Origin: Atherix ibis
Lineage: Eukaryota > Arthropoda > Insecta > Diptera > Athericidae
DNA length: 64,000 bases
Direction of reading: 5' to 3'
Assembly (NCBI GenBank): GCA_958298945.1
Contig: OY282608.1
Coordinates: 20,995,933-21,059,932, forward strand
The notes under the pieces are model-generated. The model was not told the DNA's origin and did not search any database. It worked only from the letters and a program-made list of their open reading frames with translations. This document shows positions 53,791 to 64,000 of the stretch, one piece after another (positions within the stretch are counted from its first letter, which is position 1; each line of letters opens with the position of its first letter). The position numbers and the translations under genes were made by a program.

Positions 53791-56700
53791 AACAAGCCAA
53801 CAAGCCAACAAACCAACAAACCAACAAACCAACAAGCCAACAAACCAACAAGCCAACAAGCCAACAAACCAACAAACCAAGTAACCAAAAAGCCAACAAA
53901 CTAACAAACCAACAAGCCAACAAACCAACAGACTAACAAACCAACAAACGAACTAACCAACAAACCAACAAACTAAGTAACCAACAAGGCAACAAACCAA
54001 GAAACCAACAAGCCAACAAGCCAACAAACCAACAAACCAACAAGCCAATAAGGCAACAAACTAACAAACTAACAAACCAACAAACCAACAAACCAACAAA
54101 CCAACAAACCAACAAGCCAACAAACCAACAAACAAATAAACCAACAAACCAAAAAACCAACAAACCATCAAACCAAAAAGCCAACAAACCAACAAACCAA
54201 CAAACCAAGTAACCAACAATCCAACAAACCAACAAACCAACAAGCCAACAAGCCAACAAACCAACAAACCAACAAGCCAACAAACCAACAAACCAACAAA
54301 CTAACAAACCAACAAACCAACAAACGAACAAACCAGCAAGCCAACAAACCAACAAACAAATAAACCAATAAACCAACAAGCCAACAAACCAACAAACCAA
54401 CAAAGCAACAAGCCAACAAGCCAACAAACCAACAAACCAACAAGCCAACAAACCAACAAACCAATAAGCCAACAAGCCAACAAACCAACAAACCAACAAA
54501 CCAAGTAACCAACAAACCAACAAGCCAACAAACCAACAAACCAACAAACCAAAAAACCAACAAACCAACAAACCAACAAGCCAACAAACCAACAAACCAA
54601 CAAACCAACAAAACCAAAAAACCTACAAACCAACCCACCAACAAACCAGCAAACCAACAAACCAACAAGCCAACAAGCCAACAAACCAACAAACCAACAA
54701 ACCAACAAGCCAACAAACCAACAAAACAACAAACCAACAAAGCAACAAACCAACAAGCCAACAAACAAACAAGCCAACAAGCCAACAAACCAACAAACCA
54801 ACAAACCAACAAACCAACAAACTAAGTAACCAACAAGCCAACAAACCAACAAACCAACTAGCCAACAAACCAACAAACCAACAAACCAACAAGCCAACAA
54901 ACCAACAAACCAACAAACCAACAAACCAACAAGCCAACAAACCAACAAACCAACAAGCCAACAAACCAACAAACCAACAAACCAACAAACCAACAAGCCA
55001 ACAAGCCAACAAACCAACAAACCAACAAGCCAACAAGCCAACAAACCAACAAACCAACAAGCCAACAAACAAACAAGCCAACAAACCAACAAACCAACAA
55101 ACCAACATGCCAACAAACCAACAAACTAAGTAACCAACAAGCCAACAAACCAACAAACCAACAAACCAACAAACCAACAAACCAACAAACCAACAAGCCA
55201 ACAAACCAACAAACAAATAAACCAACAAACCAAAAAACCAACAAGCCAACAAACCAACAAACCAACAAACCAACAAACCAACAAGCCAACAAGCCAACAA
55301 ACCAACAAACCAACAAACCAACAAACCAACAAGCCAACAAACCAACAACCCAACAAGCCAACAAACCAACAAACAAATAAACCAACAAGCCAACAAGCCA
55401 ACAAACCAACAAACCAACAAGCCAACAAACAAACAAGCCAACAAACCAACAAACCAACAAACCAACATGCCAACAAACCAACAAACCAACAAACCAACAA
55501 ACCAACAAACCAACAAGCCAACAAACCAACAACCCAACAAGCCAACAAACCAACAAACAAATAAACCAACAAACCAAAAAACCAACAAACCAACTAACCA
55601 ACAAACCAACAAACCAACAAACCAACAAGCCAAAAAGCCAAAAAACCAACAAACCAACAAGCCAACAAACCAACAAACCAACAAACCAACAAACCAACAA
55701 ACCAACAAACTAAGTAACCAACAAGCCAACAAACCAACAAACCAACTAGCCAACAAACCAACAAGCCAACAAACCAACAAGCCAACAAACCAACAAACCA
55801 ACAAACGAACAAACCAGCAAGCCAACAAACCAACAAACAAATAAACCAATAAACCAACAAGCCAACAAACCAACAAACCAACAAAGCATTAAGCCAACAA
55901 GCCAACAAACCAACAAACCAACAAGCCAACAAACCAACAAACCAATAAGCCAACAAGCCAACAAACCAACAAACCAACAAACCCAGTAACCAACAAACCA
56001 ACAAGCCAACAAACCAACAAACCAACAAACCAAAAAACCAACAAACCAACAAACCAACAAGCCAACAAACCAACAAACCAACAAACCAACAAAACCAAAA
56101 AACCTACAAACCAACCCACCAACAAACCAACACACCAACAAACCAACAAGCCAACAAGCCAACAAACCAACAAACCAACAAACCAACAAACCAACAAACC
56201 AACAAGCCAACAAACCAACAACCCAACAAGCCAACAAACCAACAAACAAATAAACCAACAAGCCAACAAGCCAACAAACCAACAAACCAACAAGCCAACA
56301 AATAAACAAGCCAACAAACCAACAAACCAACAAACCAACATGCCAACAAACCAACAAACCAACAAACCAACAAACCAACAAACCAACAAGCCAACAAACC
56401 AACAACCCAACAAGCCAACAAACCAACAAACAAATAAACCAACAAACCAAAAAACCAACAAACCAACAAACCAACAAACCAACAAATCAACAAACCAACA
56501 AGCCAAAAAGGCAAAAAACCAACAAGCCAACAAACCAACAAACCAACAAACCAACAAACCAACAAACCAACAAACTAAGTAACCAACAAGCCAACAAACC
56601 AACAAACCAACTAGCCAACAAACCAACAAACCAACAAACCAACAAGCCAACAAACCAGCAAACCAACAAACGAACAAACCAGCAAGCCAACAAACCAACA

Positions 56701-58589
56701 AACAAATAAACCAATAAACCAACAAGCCAACAAACCAACAAACCAACAAAGCAACAAGCCAACAAGCCAACAAACCAACAAACCAACAAGCCAACAAACC
56801 AACAAACCAATAAGCCAACAAGCCAACAAACCAACAAACCAACAAACCAAGTAACCAACAAATTAACAAGCCAACAAACCAACAAACCAACAAACCAAAA
56901 AACCAAAAAACCAACAAACCAACAAGCCAACAAACCAACAAACCAACAAACCAACAAAACCAAAAAACCTACAAACCAACCCACCAACAAACCAACAAAC
57001 CAACAAACCAACAAGCCAACAAGCCAACAAACCAACAAACCAACAAACCAACAAGCCAACAAACCAACAAAACAACAAACCAACAAAGCAACAAGCCAAC
57101 AAGCCAACAAACAAACAAGCCAACAAGCCAACAAACCAACAAACCAACAAACCAACAAACCAACAAACTAAGTAACCAACAAGCCAACAAACCAACAAAC
57201 CAACTAGCCAACAAACCAACAAACCAACAAACCAACAAGCCAACAAACCAACAAACCAACAAACCAACAAACCAACAAGCCAACAAACCAACAAACCAAC
57301 AAGCCAACAAACCAACAAACCAACAAACCAACAAACCAACAAGCCAACAAGCCAACAAACCAACAAACCAACAAGCCAACAAGCCAACAAACCAACAAAC
57401 CAACAAGCCAACAAACAAACAAGCCAACAAACCAACAAACCAACAAACCAACATGCCAACAAACCAACAAACTAAGTAAACAACAAGCCAACAAACCAAC
57501 AAACCAACAAACCAACAAACCAACAAACCAACAAACCAACAAGCCAACAAACCAACAAACAAATAAACCAACAAACCAAAAAACTAACAAGCCAACAAAC
57601 CAACAAACCAACAAACCAACAAACCAACAAGCCAACAAGCCAACAAACCAACAAACCAACAAATCAACAAACCAACAAGCCAACAAACCAACAACCCAAC
57701 AAGCTAACAAACCAACAAACAAATAAACCAACAAGCCAACAAGCCAACAAACCAACAAACCAACAAGCCAACAAACAAACAAGCCAACAAACCAACAAAC
57801 CAACAAACCAACATGCCAACAAACCAACAAACCAACAAACCAACAAACCAACAAACCAACAAGCCAACAAACCAACAACCCAACAAGCCAACAAACCAAC
57901 AAACAAATAAACCAACAAACCAAAAAACCAACAAACCAACAAACCAACAAACCAACAAACCAACAAGCCAATAAACCAACAAGCCAACAAACCAACAAAC
58001 CAACAAACCAACAAGCCAAAAAGCCAAAAAACCAACAAACCAACAAGCCAACAAACCAACAAACCAACAAACCAACAAACCAACAAACCAACAAACTAAG
58101 TAACCAACAAGCCAACAAACCAACAAACCAACTAGCCAACAAACCAACAAACCATAAAACCAACAAGCCAACAAACCAACAAACCAACAAACCAACAAAC
58201 CAACAAGCCAACAAACCAACAAACCAACAAGCCAACAAACCAACAAACCAACAAACCAACAAACCAACAAGCCAACAAGCCAACAAACCAACAAACCAAC
58301 AAGCCAACAAGCCAACAAACCAACAAACCAACAAGCCAACAAACAAACAAGCCAACAAACCAACAAACCAACAAACCAACATGCCAACAAACCAACAAAC
58401 TAAGTAACCAACAAGCCAACAAACCAACAAACCAACAAACCAACAAACACACAAACCAACAAGCCAACAAGCTAACAAACCAACAAACAAATAAACCAAC
58501 AAACCAAAAAACCAACAAGCCAACAAACCAACAAACCAACAAACCAACAAACCAACAAGCCAACAAGCCAACAAACCAACAAACCAACA

Positions 58590-59109
58590 AACCAACAAAC
58601 CAACAAGCCAACAAACCAACAACCCAACAAGCCAACAAACCAACAAACAAATAAACCAACACACCAAAAAACCAACAAACCAACAAACCAACAAACCAAC
58701 AAACCAACAAACCAACAAGCCAACAAGCCAACAAACCAACAAACCAACAAACCAACAAGCCAACAAACCAACAAGCCAACAAACCAACAAACCAACAAAC
58801 CAAGTAACCAAAAAGCCAACAAACTAACAAACCAACAAGCCAACAAACCAACAAACTAACAAACCAACAAACGAACTAACCAACAAACCAACAAACTAAG
58901 TAACCAACAAGCCAACAAACCAAGAAACCAACAAGCCAACAAGCTAACAAACCAACAAACCAACAAGCCAATAAGCCAACAAACTAACAAACTAACAAAC
59001 CAACAAACCAACAAACCAACAAACCAACAAACCAACAAGCCAACAAACCAACAAACAAATAAACCAACAAACCAAAAAACCAACAAACCATCAAACCAAA
59101 AAGCCAACA
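58590..59109. repeat. 520-bp tandem duplication, copy 1
   Basis: AAGTAACCAAAAAGCC near 58802, AACGAACTAACC near 58870 and CCAAGAAACC near 58920 all recur exactly 520 bases (65 octamers) later. Differences seen are an ACACCA unit near 58661 against AAACCA in copy 2, and one AAACC/AAGCC difference near 58782. Confidence 0.82.
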
Positions 59110-59640
59110 AACCAACAAACCAACAAGCCAACAAACCAACAACCCAACAAGCCAACAAACCAACAAACAAATAAACCAACAAACCAAAAAACCAACAAAC
59201 CAACAAACCAACAAACCAACAAACCAACAAACCAACAAGCCAACAAGCCAACAAACCAACAAACCAACAAACCAACAAGCCAACAAACCAACAAGCCAAC
59301 AAGCCAACAAACCAACAAACCAAGTAACCAAAAAGCCAACAAACTAACAAACCAACAAGCCAACAAACCAACAAACTAACAAACCAACAAACGAACTAAC
59401 CAACAAACCAACAAACTAAGTAACCAACAAGCCAACAAACCAAGAAACCAACAAGCCAACAAGCTAACAAACCAACAAACCAACAAGCCAATAAGCCAAC
59501 AAACTAACAAACTAACAAACCAACAAACCAACAAACCAACAAACCAACAAACCAACAAGCCAACAAACCAACAAACAAATAAACCAACAAACCAAAAAAC
59601 CAACAAACCATCAAACCAAAAAGCCAACAAACCAACAAAC
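59110..59640. repeat. 520-bp tandem duplication, copy 2
   Basis: This is the adjacent duplicate of 58590-59109. The match continues until about 59640, where this copy enters CCAAGTAACC. The same run of AAGTAACC, CTAACAAACC and AACGAACTAACC also occurs near 53880 and 61441, so the pair is part of a wider family. Confidence 0.82.
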
Positions 59641-62600
59641 CAACAAACCAAGTAACCAACAATCCAACAAACCAACAAACCAACAAGCCAACAAGCCAAC
59701 AAACCAACAAACCAACAAGCCAACAAACCAACAAACTAACAAACCAACAAACCAACAAACGAACAAACCAGCAAGCCAACAAACCAACAAACAAATAAAC
59801 CAATAAACCAACAAGCCAACAAACCAACAAACCAACAAAGCAACAAGCCAACAAGCCAACAAACCAACAAACCAACAAGCCAACAAACCAACAAACCAAT
59901 GAGCCAACAAGCCAACAAACCAACAAACCAACAAACCAAGTAACCAACAAACCAACAAGCCAACAAACCAACAAACCAACAAACCAAAAAACCAACAAAC
60001 CAACAAACCAACAAGCCAACAAACCAACAAACCAACAAACCAACAAAACCAAAAAACCTACAAACCAACCCACCAACAAACCAACAAACCAACAAACCAA
60101 CAAGCCAACAAGCCAACAAACCAACAAACCAACAAACCAACAAGCCAACAAACCAACAAAACAACAAACCAACAAAGCAACAAGCCAACAAACCAACAAA
60201 CAAACAAGCCAACAAGCCAACAAACCAACAAACCAACAAACCAACAAACCATCAAACTAAGTAACCAACAAGCCAACAAACCAACAAACCAACTAGCCAA
60301 CAAACCAACAAACCAACAAACCAACAAGCCAACAAACCAACAAACCAACAAACCAACAAACCAACAAGCCAACAAACCAACAAACCAACAAGCCAACAAA
60401 CCAACAAACCAACAAACCAACAAACCAACAAGCCAACAAGCCAACAAACCAACAAACCAACAAGCCAACAAGCCAACAAACCAACAAACCAACAAGCCAA
60501 CAAACAAACAAGCCAACAAACCAACAAACCAACAAACCAACATGCCAACAAACCAACAAACTAAGTAACCAACAAGCCAACAAACCAACAAACCAACAAA
60601 CCAACAAACCAACAAACCAACAAACCAACAAGCCAACAAACCAACAAACCAACAAGCCAACAAACCAACAAACCAACAAACCAACAAGCCAACAAGCCAA
60701 CAAACCAACAAGCCAACAAACCAACAAACCAACATACCAACAAGCCAACAAGCCAACAAACCAACAAACCAACAAGCCAACAAACCAACAAACCAACAAA
60801 CCAACAAACCAACATGCCAACAAACCAACAAACTAAGTAACCAACAAGCCAACAAACCAAGAAACCAACAAGCCAACAAGCCAACAAACCAACAAACCAA
60901 CAAGCCAATAAACCAACAAACCAACAAACTAACAAACCAACAAACCAACAAACCAACAAACCCACAAACCAACAAGCCAACAAACCAACAAACAAATAAA
61001 CCAACAAACCAAAAAACCAACAAACCAACAAACCAAAAAGCCAACAAACCAACAAACCAACAAACCAAGTAACCAACAATCCAACAAACCAACAAACCAA
61101 CAAGCCAACAAGCCAACAAACCAACAAACCAACAAGCCAACAAGCCAACAAACCAACAAACCAACAAACTAACAAACCAACAAACCAACAAACGAACAAG
61201 CCAACAAGCCAACAAACCAACAAACCAACAAACCAACAAACCAACAAGCCAACAAACCAACAACCCAACAAGCCAACAAACCAACAAACAAATAAACCAA
61301 CAAACCAAAAAACCAACAAACCAACAAACCAACAAACCAACAAACCAACAAACCAACAAGCCAACAAGCCAACAAACCAGCAAACCAACAAACCAACAAG
61401 CCAACAAACCAACAAGCCAACAAGCCAACAAACCAACAAACCAAGTAACCAAAAAGCCAACAAACTAACAAACCAACAAGCCAACAAACCAACAAACTAA
61501 CAAACCAACAAACGAACTAACCAACAAACCAACAAACTAAGTAACCAACAAGCCAACAAACCAAGAAACCAACAAGCCAACAAGCCAACAAACCAACAAA
61601 CCAACAAGCCAATAAGCCAACAAACTAACAAACTAACAAACCAACAAACCAACAAACCAACAAACCAACAAACCAACAAGCCAACAAACCAACAAACAAA
61701 TAAACCAACAAACCCAAAAACCAACAAACCATCAAACCAAAAAGCCAACAAACCAACAAACCAACAAACCAAGTAACCAACAATCCAACAAACCAACAAA
61801 CCAACAAGCCAACGAGCCAACAAACCAACAAACCAACAAGCCAACAAACCAACAAACCAACAAACTAACAAACCAACAAACCAACAAACGAACAAACCAG
61901 CAAGCCAACAAACCAACAAACAAATAAACCAAGAAACCAACAAGCCAACAAACCAACAAACCAACAAAGCAACAAGCCAACAAGCCAACAAACCAACAAA
62001 CCAATAAGCCAACATGCCAACAAACCAACAAACCAACAAACCAAGTAACCAACAAACCAACAAGCCAACAAACCAACAAACCAAAAAACCAACAAACCAA
62101 CAAACCAACAAGCCAACAAACCAACAAACCAACAAACCAACAAACCAAAAAACCTACAAACCAACCCACCAACAAACCAACAAACCAACAAACCAACAAG
62201 CCAGCAAGCCAACAAACCAACAAACCAACAAACCAACAAGCCAACAAACCAACAAAACAACAAACCAACAAAGCAACAAGCCAACAAGCCAACAAACAAA
62301 CAAACAAACAAGCCAACAAGCCAACAAACCAACAAACCAACAAACCAACAAACCAACAAACTAAGTAACCAACAAACTAAGTAACCAACAAGCCAACAAA
62401 CCAACAAACCAACTAGCCAACAAACCAACAAACCAACAAACCAACAAGCCAACAAACCAACAAACCAACAAACCAACAAACCAACAAACCAACAAGCCAA
62501 CAAACCAACAAACCAACAAGCCAACAAACCAACAAACCAACAAACCAACAAACCAACAAACCAACAAGCCAACAAACCAACAAACCAACAAGCCAACAAG

Positions 62601-64000
62601 CCAACAAACCAACAAACCAACAAGCCAACAAACAAACAAGCCAACAAACCAACAAACCAACAAACCAACATGCCAACAAACCAACAAACTAAGTAACCAA
62701 CAAGCCAACAAACCAACAAACCAACAAACCAACAAACCAACAAACAAACAAACCAACAAGCCAACAAACCAACAAACCAACAAGCCAACAAACCAACAAA
62801 CCAACAAACCAACAAGCCAACAAGCCAACAAACCAACAAGCCAACAAACCAACAAACCAACACACCAACAAGCCAACAAGCCAACAAACCAACAAACCAA
62901 CAAGCCAACAAACCAACAAACCAACAAACCAACATGCCAACAAACCAACAAACTAAGTAACCAACAAGCCAACAAACCAAGAAACCAACAAGCCAACAAG
63001 CCAACAAACCAACAAACCAACAAGCCAATAAACCAACAAACCAACAAACTAACAAACCAACAAACCAACAAACCAACAAACCAACAAACCAACAAACCAA
63101 CAAGCCAACAAACCAACAAACAAATAAACCAACAAACCAAAAAACCACCAAACCAACAAACCAAAAAGCCAACAAACCAACAAACCAAGTAACCAACAAT
63201 CCAACAAACCAACAAACCAACAAACCAACAAACGAACAAACCAGCAAGCCAACAAACCAACAAACAAATAAACCAACAAACCAACAAGCCAACAAACCAA
63301 CAAACCAACAAAGCAACAAGCCAACAAGCCAACAAGCCAACAAACCAACAAACCAACAAGCCAACAAACCAACAAACTAAGTAACCAACAAGCCAACAAA
63401 CCAACAAACAAATAAACCAACAAACTAACAAACCAACAAACGAACTAACCAACAAACCAACAAACCAACAAACCAACAAACTAAGTAACCAACAAGCCAA
63501 CAAACCAAGAAACCAACAAGCCAACAAGCCAACAAACCAACAAACCAACAAGCCAATAAACCAACAAACCAACAAACTAACAAACCAACAAACCAACAAA
63601 CCAACAAACCAACAAACCAACAAGCCAACAAACAAACAAACAAATAAACCAACAAACCAAAAAACCAACAAACCAACAAACCAAAAAGCCAACAAACCAA
63701 CAAACCAACAAACCAAGTAACCAACAATCCAACAAACCAACAAACCAACAAGCCAACAAGCCAACAAACCAACAAACCAACAAGCCAACAAACCAACAAA
63801 CCAACAAACTAACAAACCAACAAACCAACAAACGAACAAACCAGCAAGCCAACAAACCAACAAACAAATAAACCAACAAACCAACAAGCCAACAAACCAA
63901 CAAACCAACAAAGCAACAAACCAACAAACCAACAAGCCAACAAACCAACAAAGCAACAAGCCAACAAGCCAACAAACCAACAAGCCAACAAGCCAACAAA
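59641..64000. repeat. Array, right end of window
   Basis: This is octamer array with the markers of the 48-64 kb family (ACCTACAAACCAACCC at 60056 and 62152; CCAACTAGCC near 60291 and 62409; CTAAGTAACC with CCAAGAAACC near 60835, 61540, 62955 and 63480). The array runs off the window edge. No gene is visible. Confidence 0.82.

Larger units (their letters stand above)
1..64000. repeat. Octanucleotide satellite array (AACAAACC)n filling the whole window
   Basis: The sequence is a head-to-tail array of the 8-base unit AACAAACC (GGTTTGTT on the other strand). The unit is itself nearly a doubled tetramer, AACA plus AACC. The commonest variant is AACAAGCC, often in adjacent pairs. Rarer recurrent variants are AAAAAACC, AACAAACT, AAGTAACC, AACAAAGC, AAATAAACC, ACATGCC, AACGAAC and AATTAACC. 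All units point the same way; no inverted segment and no non-repeat insertion is visible. The array has no edge inside the window. Base composition is close to that of the unit (about five A to three C), with a few percent G and very little T; this is an estimate by eye. No gene, RNA or mobile element interrupts it. The function is unknown. Satellite or heterochromatin is the natural reading; a degenerate telomere-like or subtelomeric array is an alternative. Confidence 0.98.
48431..64000. repeat. Higher-order family marked by seven ACCTACAAACCAACCC copies
   Basis: ACCTACAAACCAACCC, always after CCAAAAAACC (AAAACCAAAAAACC in all but the last copy), is at 48631, 51302, 54621, 56102, 56967, 60056 and 62152. 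The spacings are 2671, 3319, 1481, 865, 3089 and 2096. A second marker, CCAACTAGCC, follows most of these copies by roughly 230-260 bases and also occurs alone, for example near 55743 and 58131. The family fills the right quarter of the window and continues to its edge. Confidence 0.78.

Noticed and set aside
1..64000. CRISPR array
   Set aside because: There are no unique spacers between repeats of 25-40 bases; the unit is eight bases and contiguous, and no cas gene is present.
1..64000. Active telomere
   Set aside because: The array is too heterogeneous, with ordered variants and kilobase higher-order repeats. No chromosome end or known telomere unit is visible.
1..64000. Inverted repeats, transposon ends or insertion sequences
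   Set aside because: No segment of the opposite G/T orientation appears on the + strand, so no inverted pair can exist; no transposase or terminal repeat is visible.
1..64000. Strong intrinsic DNA curvature from phased A-tracts
   Set aside because: AAA blocks recur every eight bases and not near the 10-11 base helical repeat, so bends should largely cancel. Only isolated six- to nine-A runs occur.
1..64000. Assigning the array to a named species satellite
   Set aside because: Short A/C-rich satellites exist in several groups (for example seven-base satellites in Drosophila virilis), but I do not recognise this eight-base unit with confidence and there is no gene to place the organism.
1..64000. 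Whole array as a sequencing or assembly artefact
   Set aside because: Ordered, locally specific variant families argue for real DNA. Individual near-identical tandem copies (22.75-29.15 kb and 48.43-53.79 kb) may still be misassembled and are listed as findings to check.

Overview
This window holds no recognisable gene. All 64,000 bases are one tandem array of an eight-base unit, written on the + strand as AACAAACC (complement GGTTTGTT), which is roughly 8,000 copies. The array starts before base 1, runs past base 64,000, and never changes orientation. The + strand is almost entirely A and C. G comes mainly from one very common variant unit, AACAAGCC, and T appears only in rarer variants such as AACAAACT, AAGTAACC, AAATAAACC, ACATGCC and AATTAACC. 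I see no tRNA, rRNA, transposon, CRISPR array, promoter, terminator or ordinary coding sequence.

The many long open frames are a by-product of the repeat. Eight bases and three-base codons come back into register every 24 bases, so all three minus-strand frames read the same eight-residue cycle (LLVCWFVG, with L for F and A for V where the G variant falls) and all three plus-strand frames read NKPTNQQT. The consensus has no stop in any frame, so open frames reach hundreds of codons without selection. I call no CDS.

The array is not a plain microsatellite. Variant units recur in fixed order and define higher-order repeats (HORs) of several sizes. From left to right: 1-4 kb, weakly ordered, with a 641-bp-offset repeat; 4.0-10.2 kb, an A-B-A-A-B arrangement of ~1.05-kb and ~1.5-kb blocks; 10.9-11.5 kb, a short 352-bp-offset copy; 11.8-12.6 kb, a G-poor block copied again near 22.6 kb; 13.6-20 kb, five copies of a marker module; 17.6-21.4 kb, a ~1.9-kb tandem duplication; 22.75-29.15 kb, a ~3.19-kb tandem duplication with very few differences; 31.2-36.1 kb, further ~550-bp modules and a diverged partial copy of the 3.19-kb unit; 36.3-46.3 kb, a four-copy module family; 48.4-53.8 kb, a ~2.67-kb tandem duplication; 53.8-64 kb, related units with a 520-bp tandem duplication.

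The organism cannot be identified. A pure satellite of this size with HOR layering is most typical of eukaryotic heterochromatin (centromeric, pericentromeric or subtelomeric). A bacterial origin is not excluded, because there are no genes to judge by, and it would be remarkable at this length. The layering fits repeated slippage of single octamers plus segmental tandem duplication or unequal exchange. Boundaries and differences below were read by eye and are approximate to about one or a few octamers.
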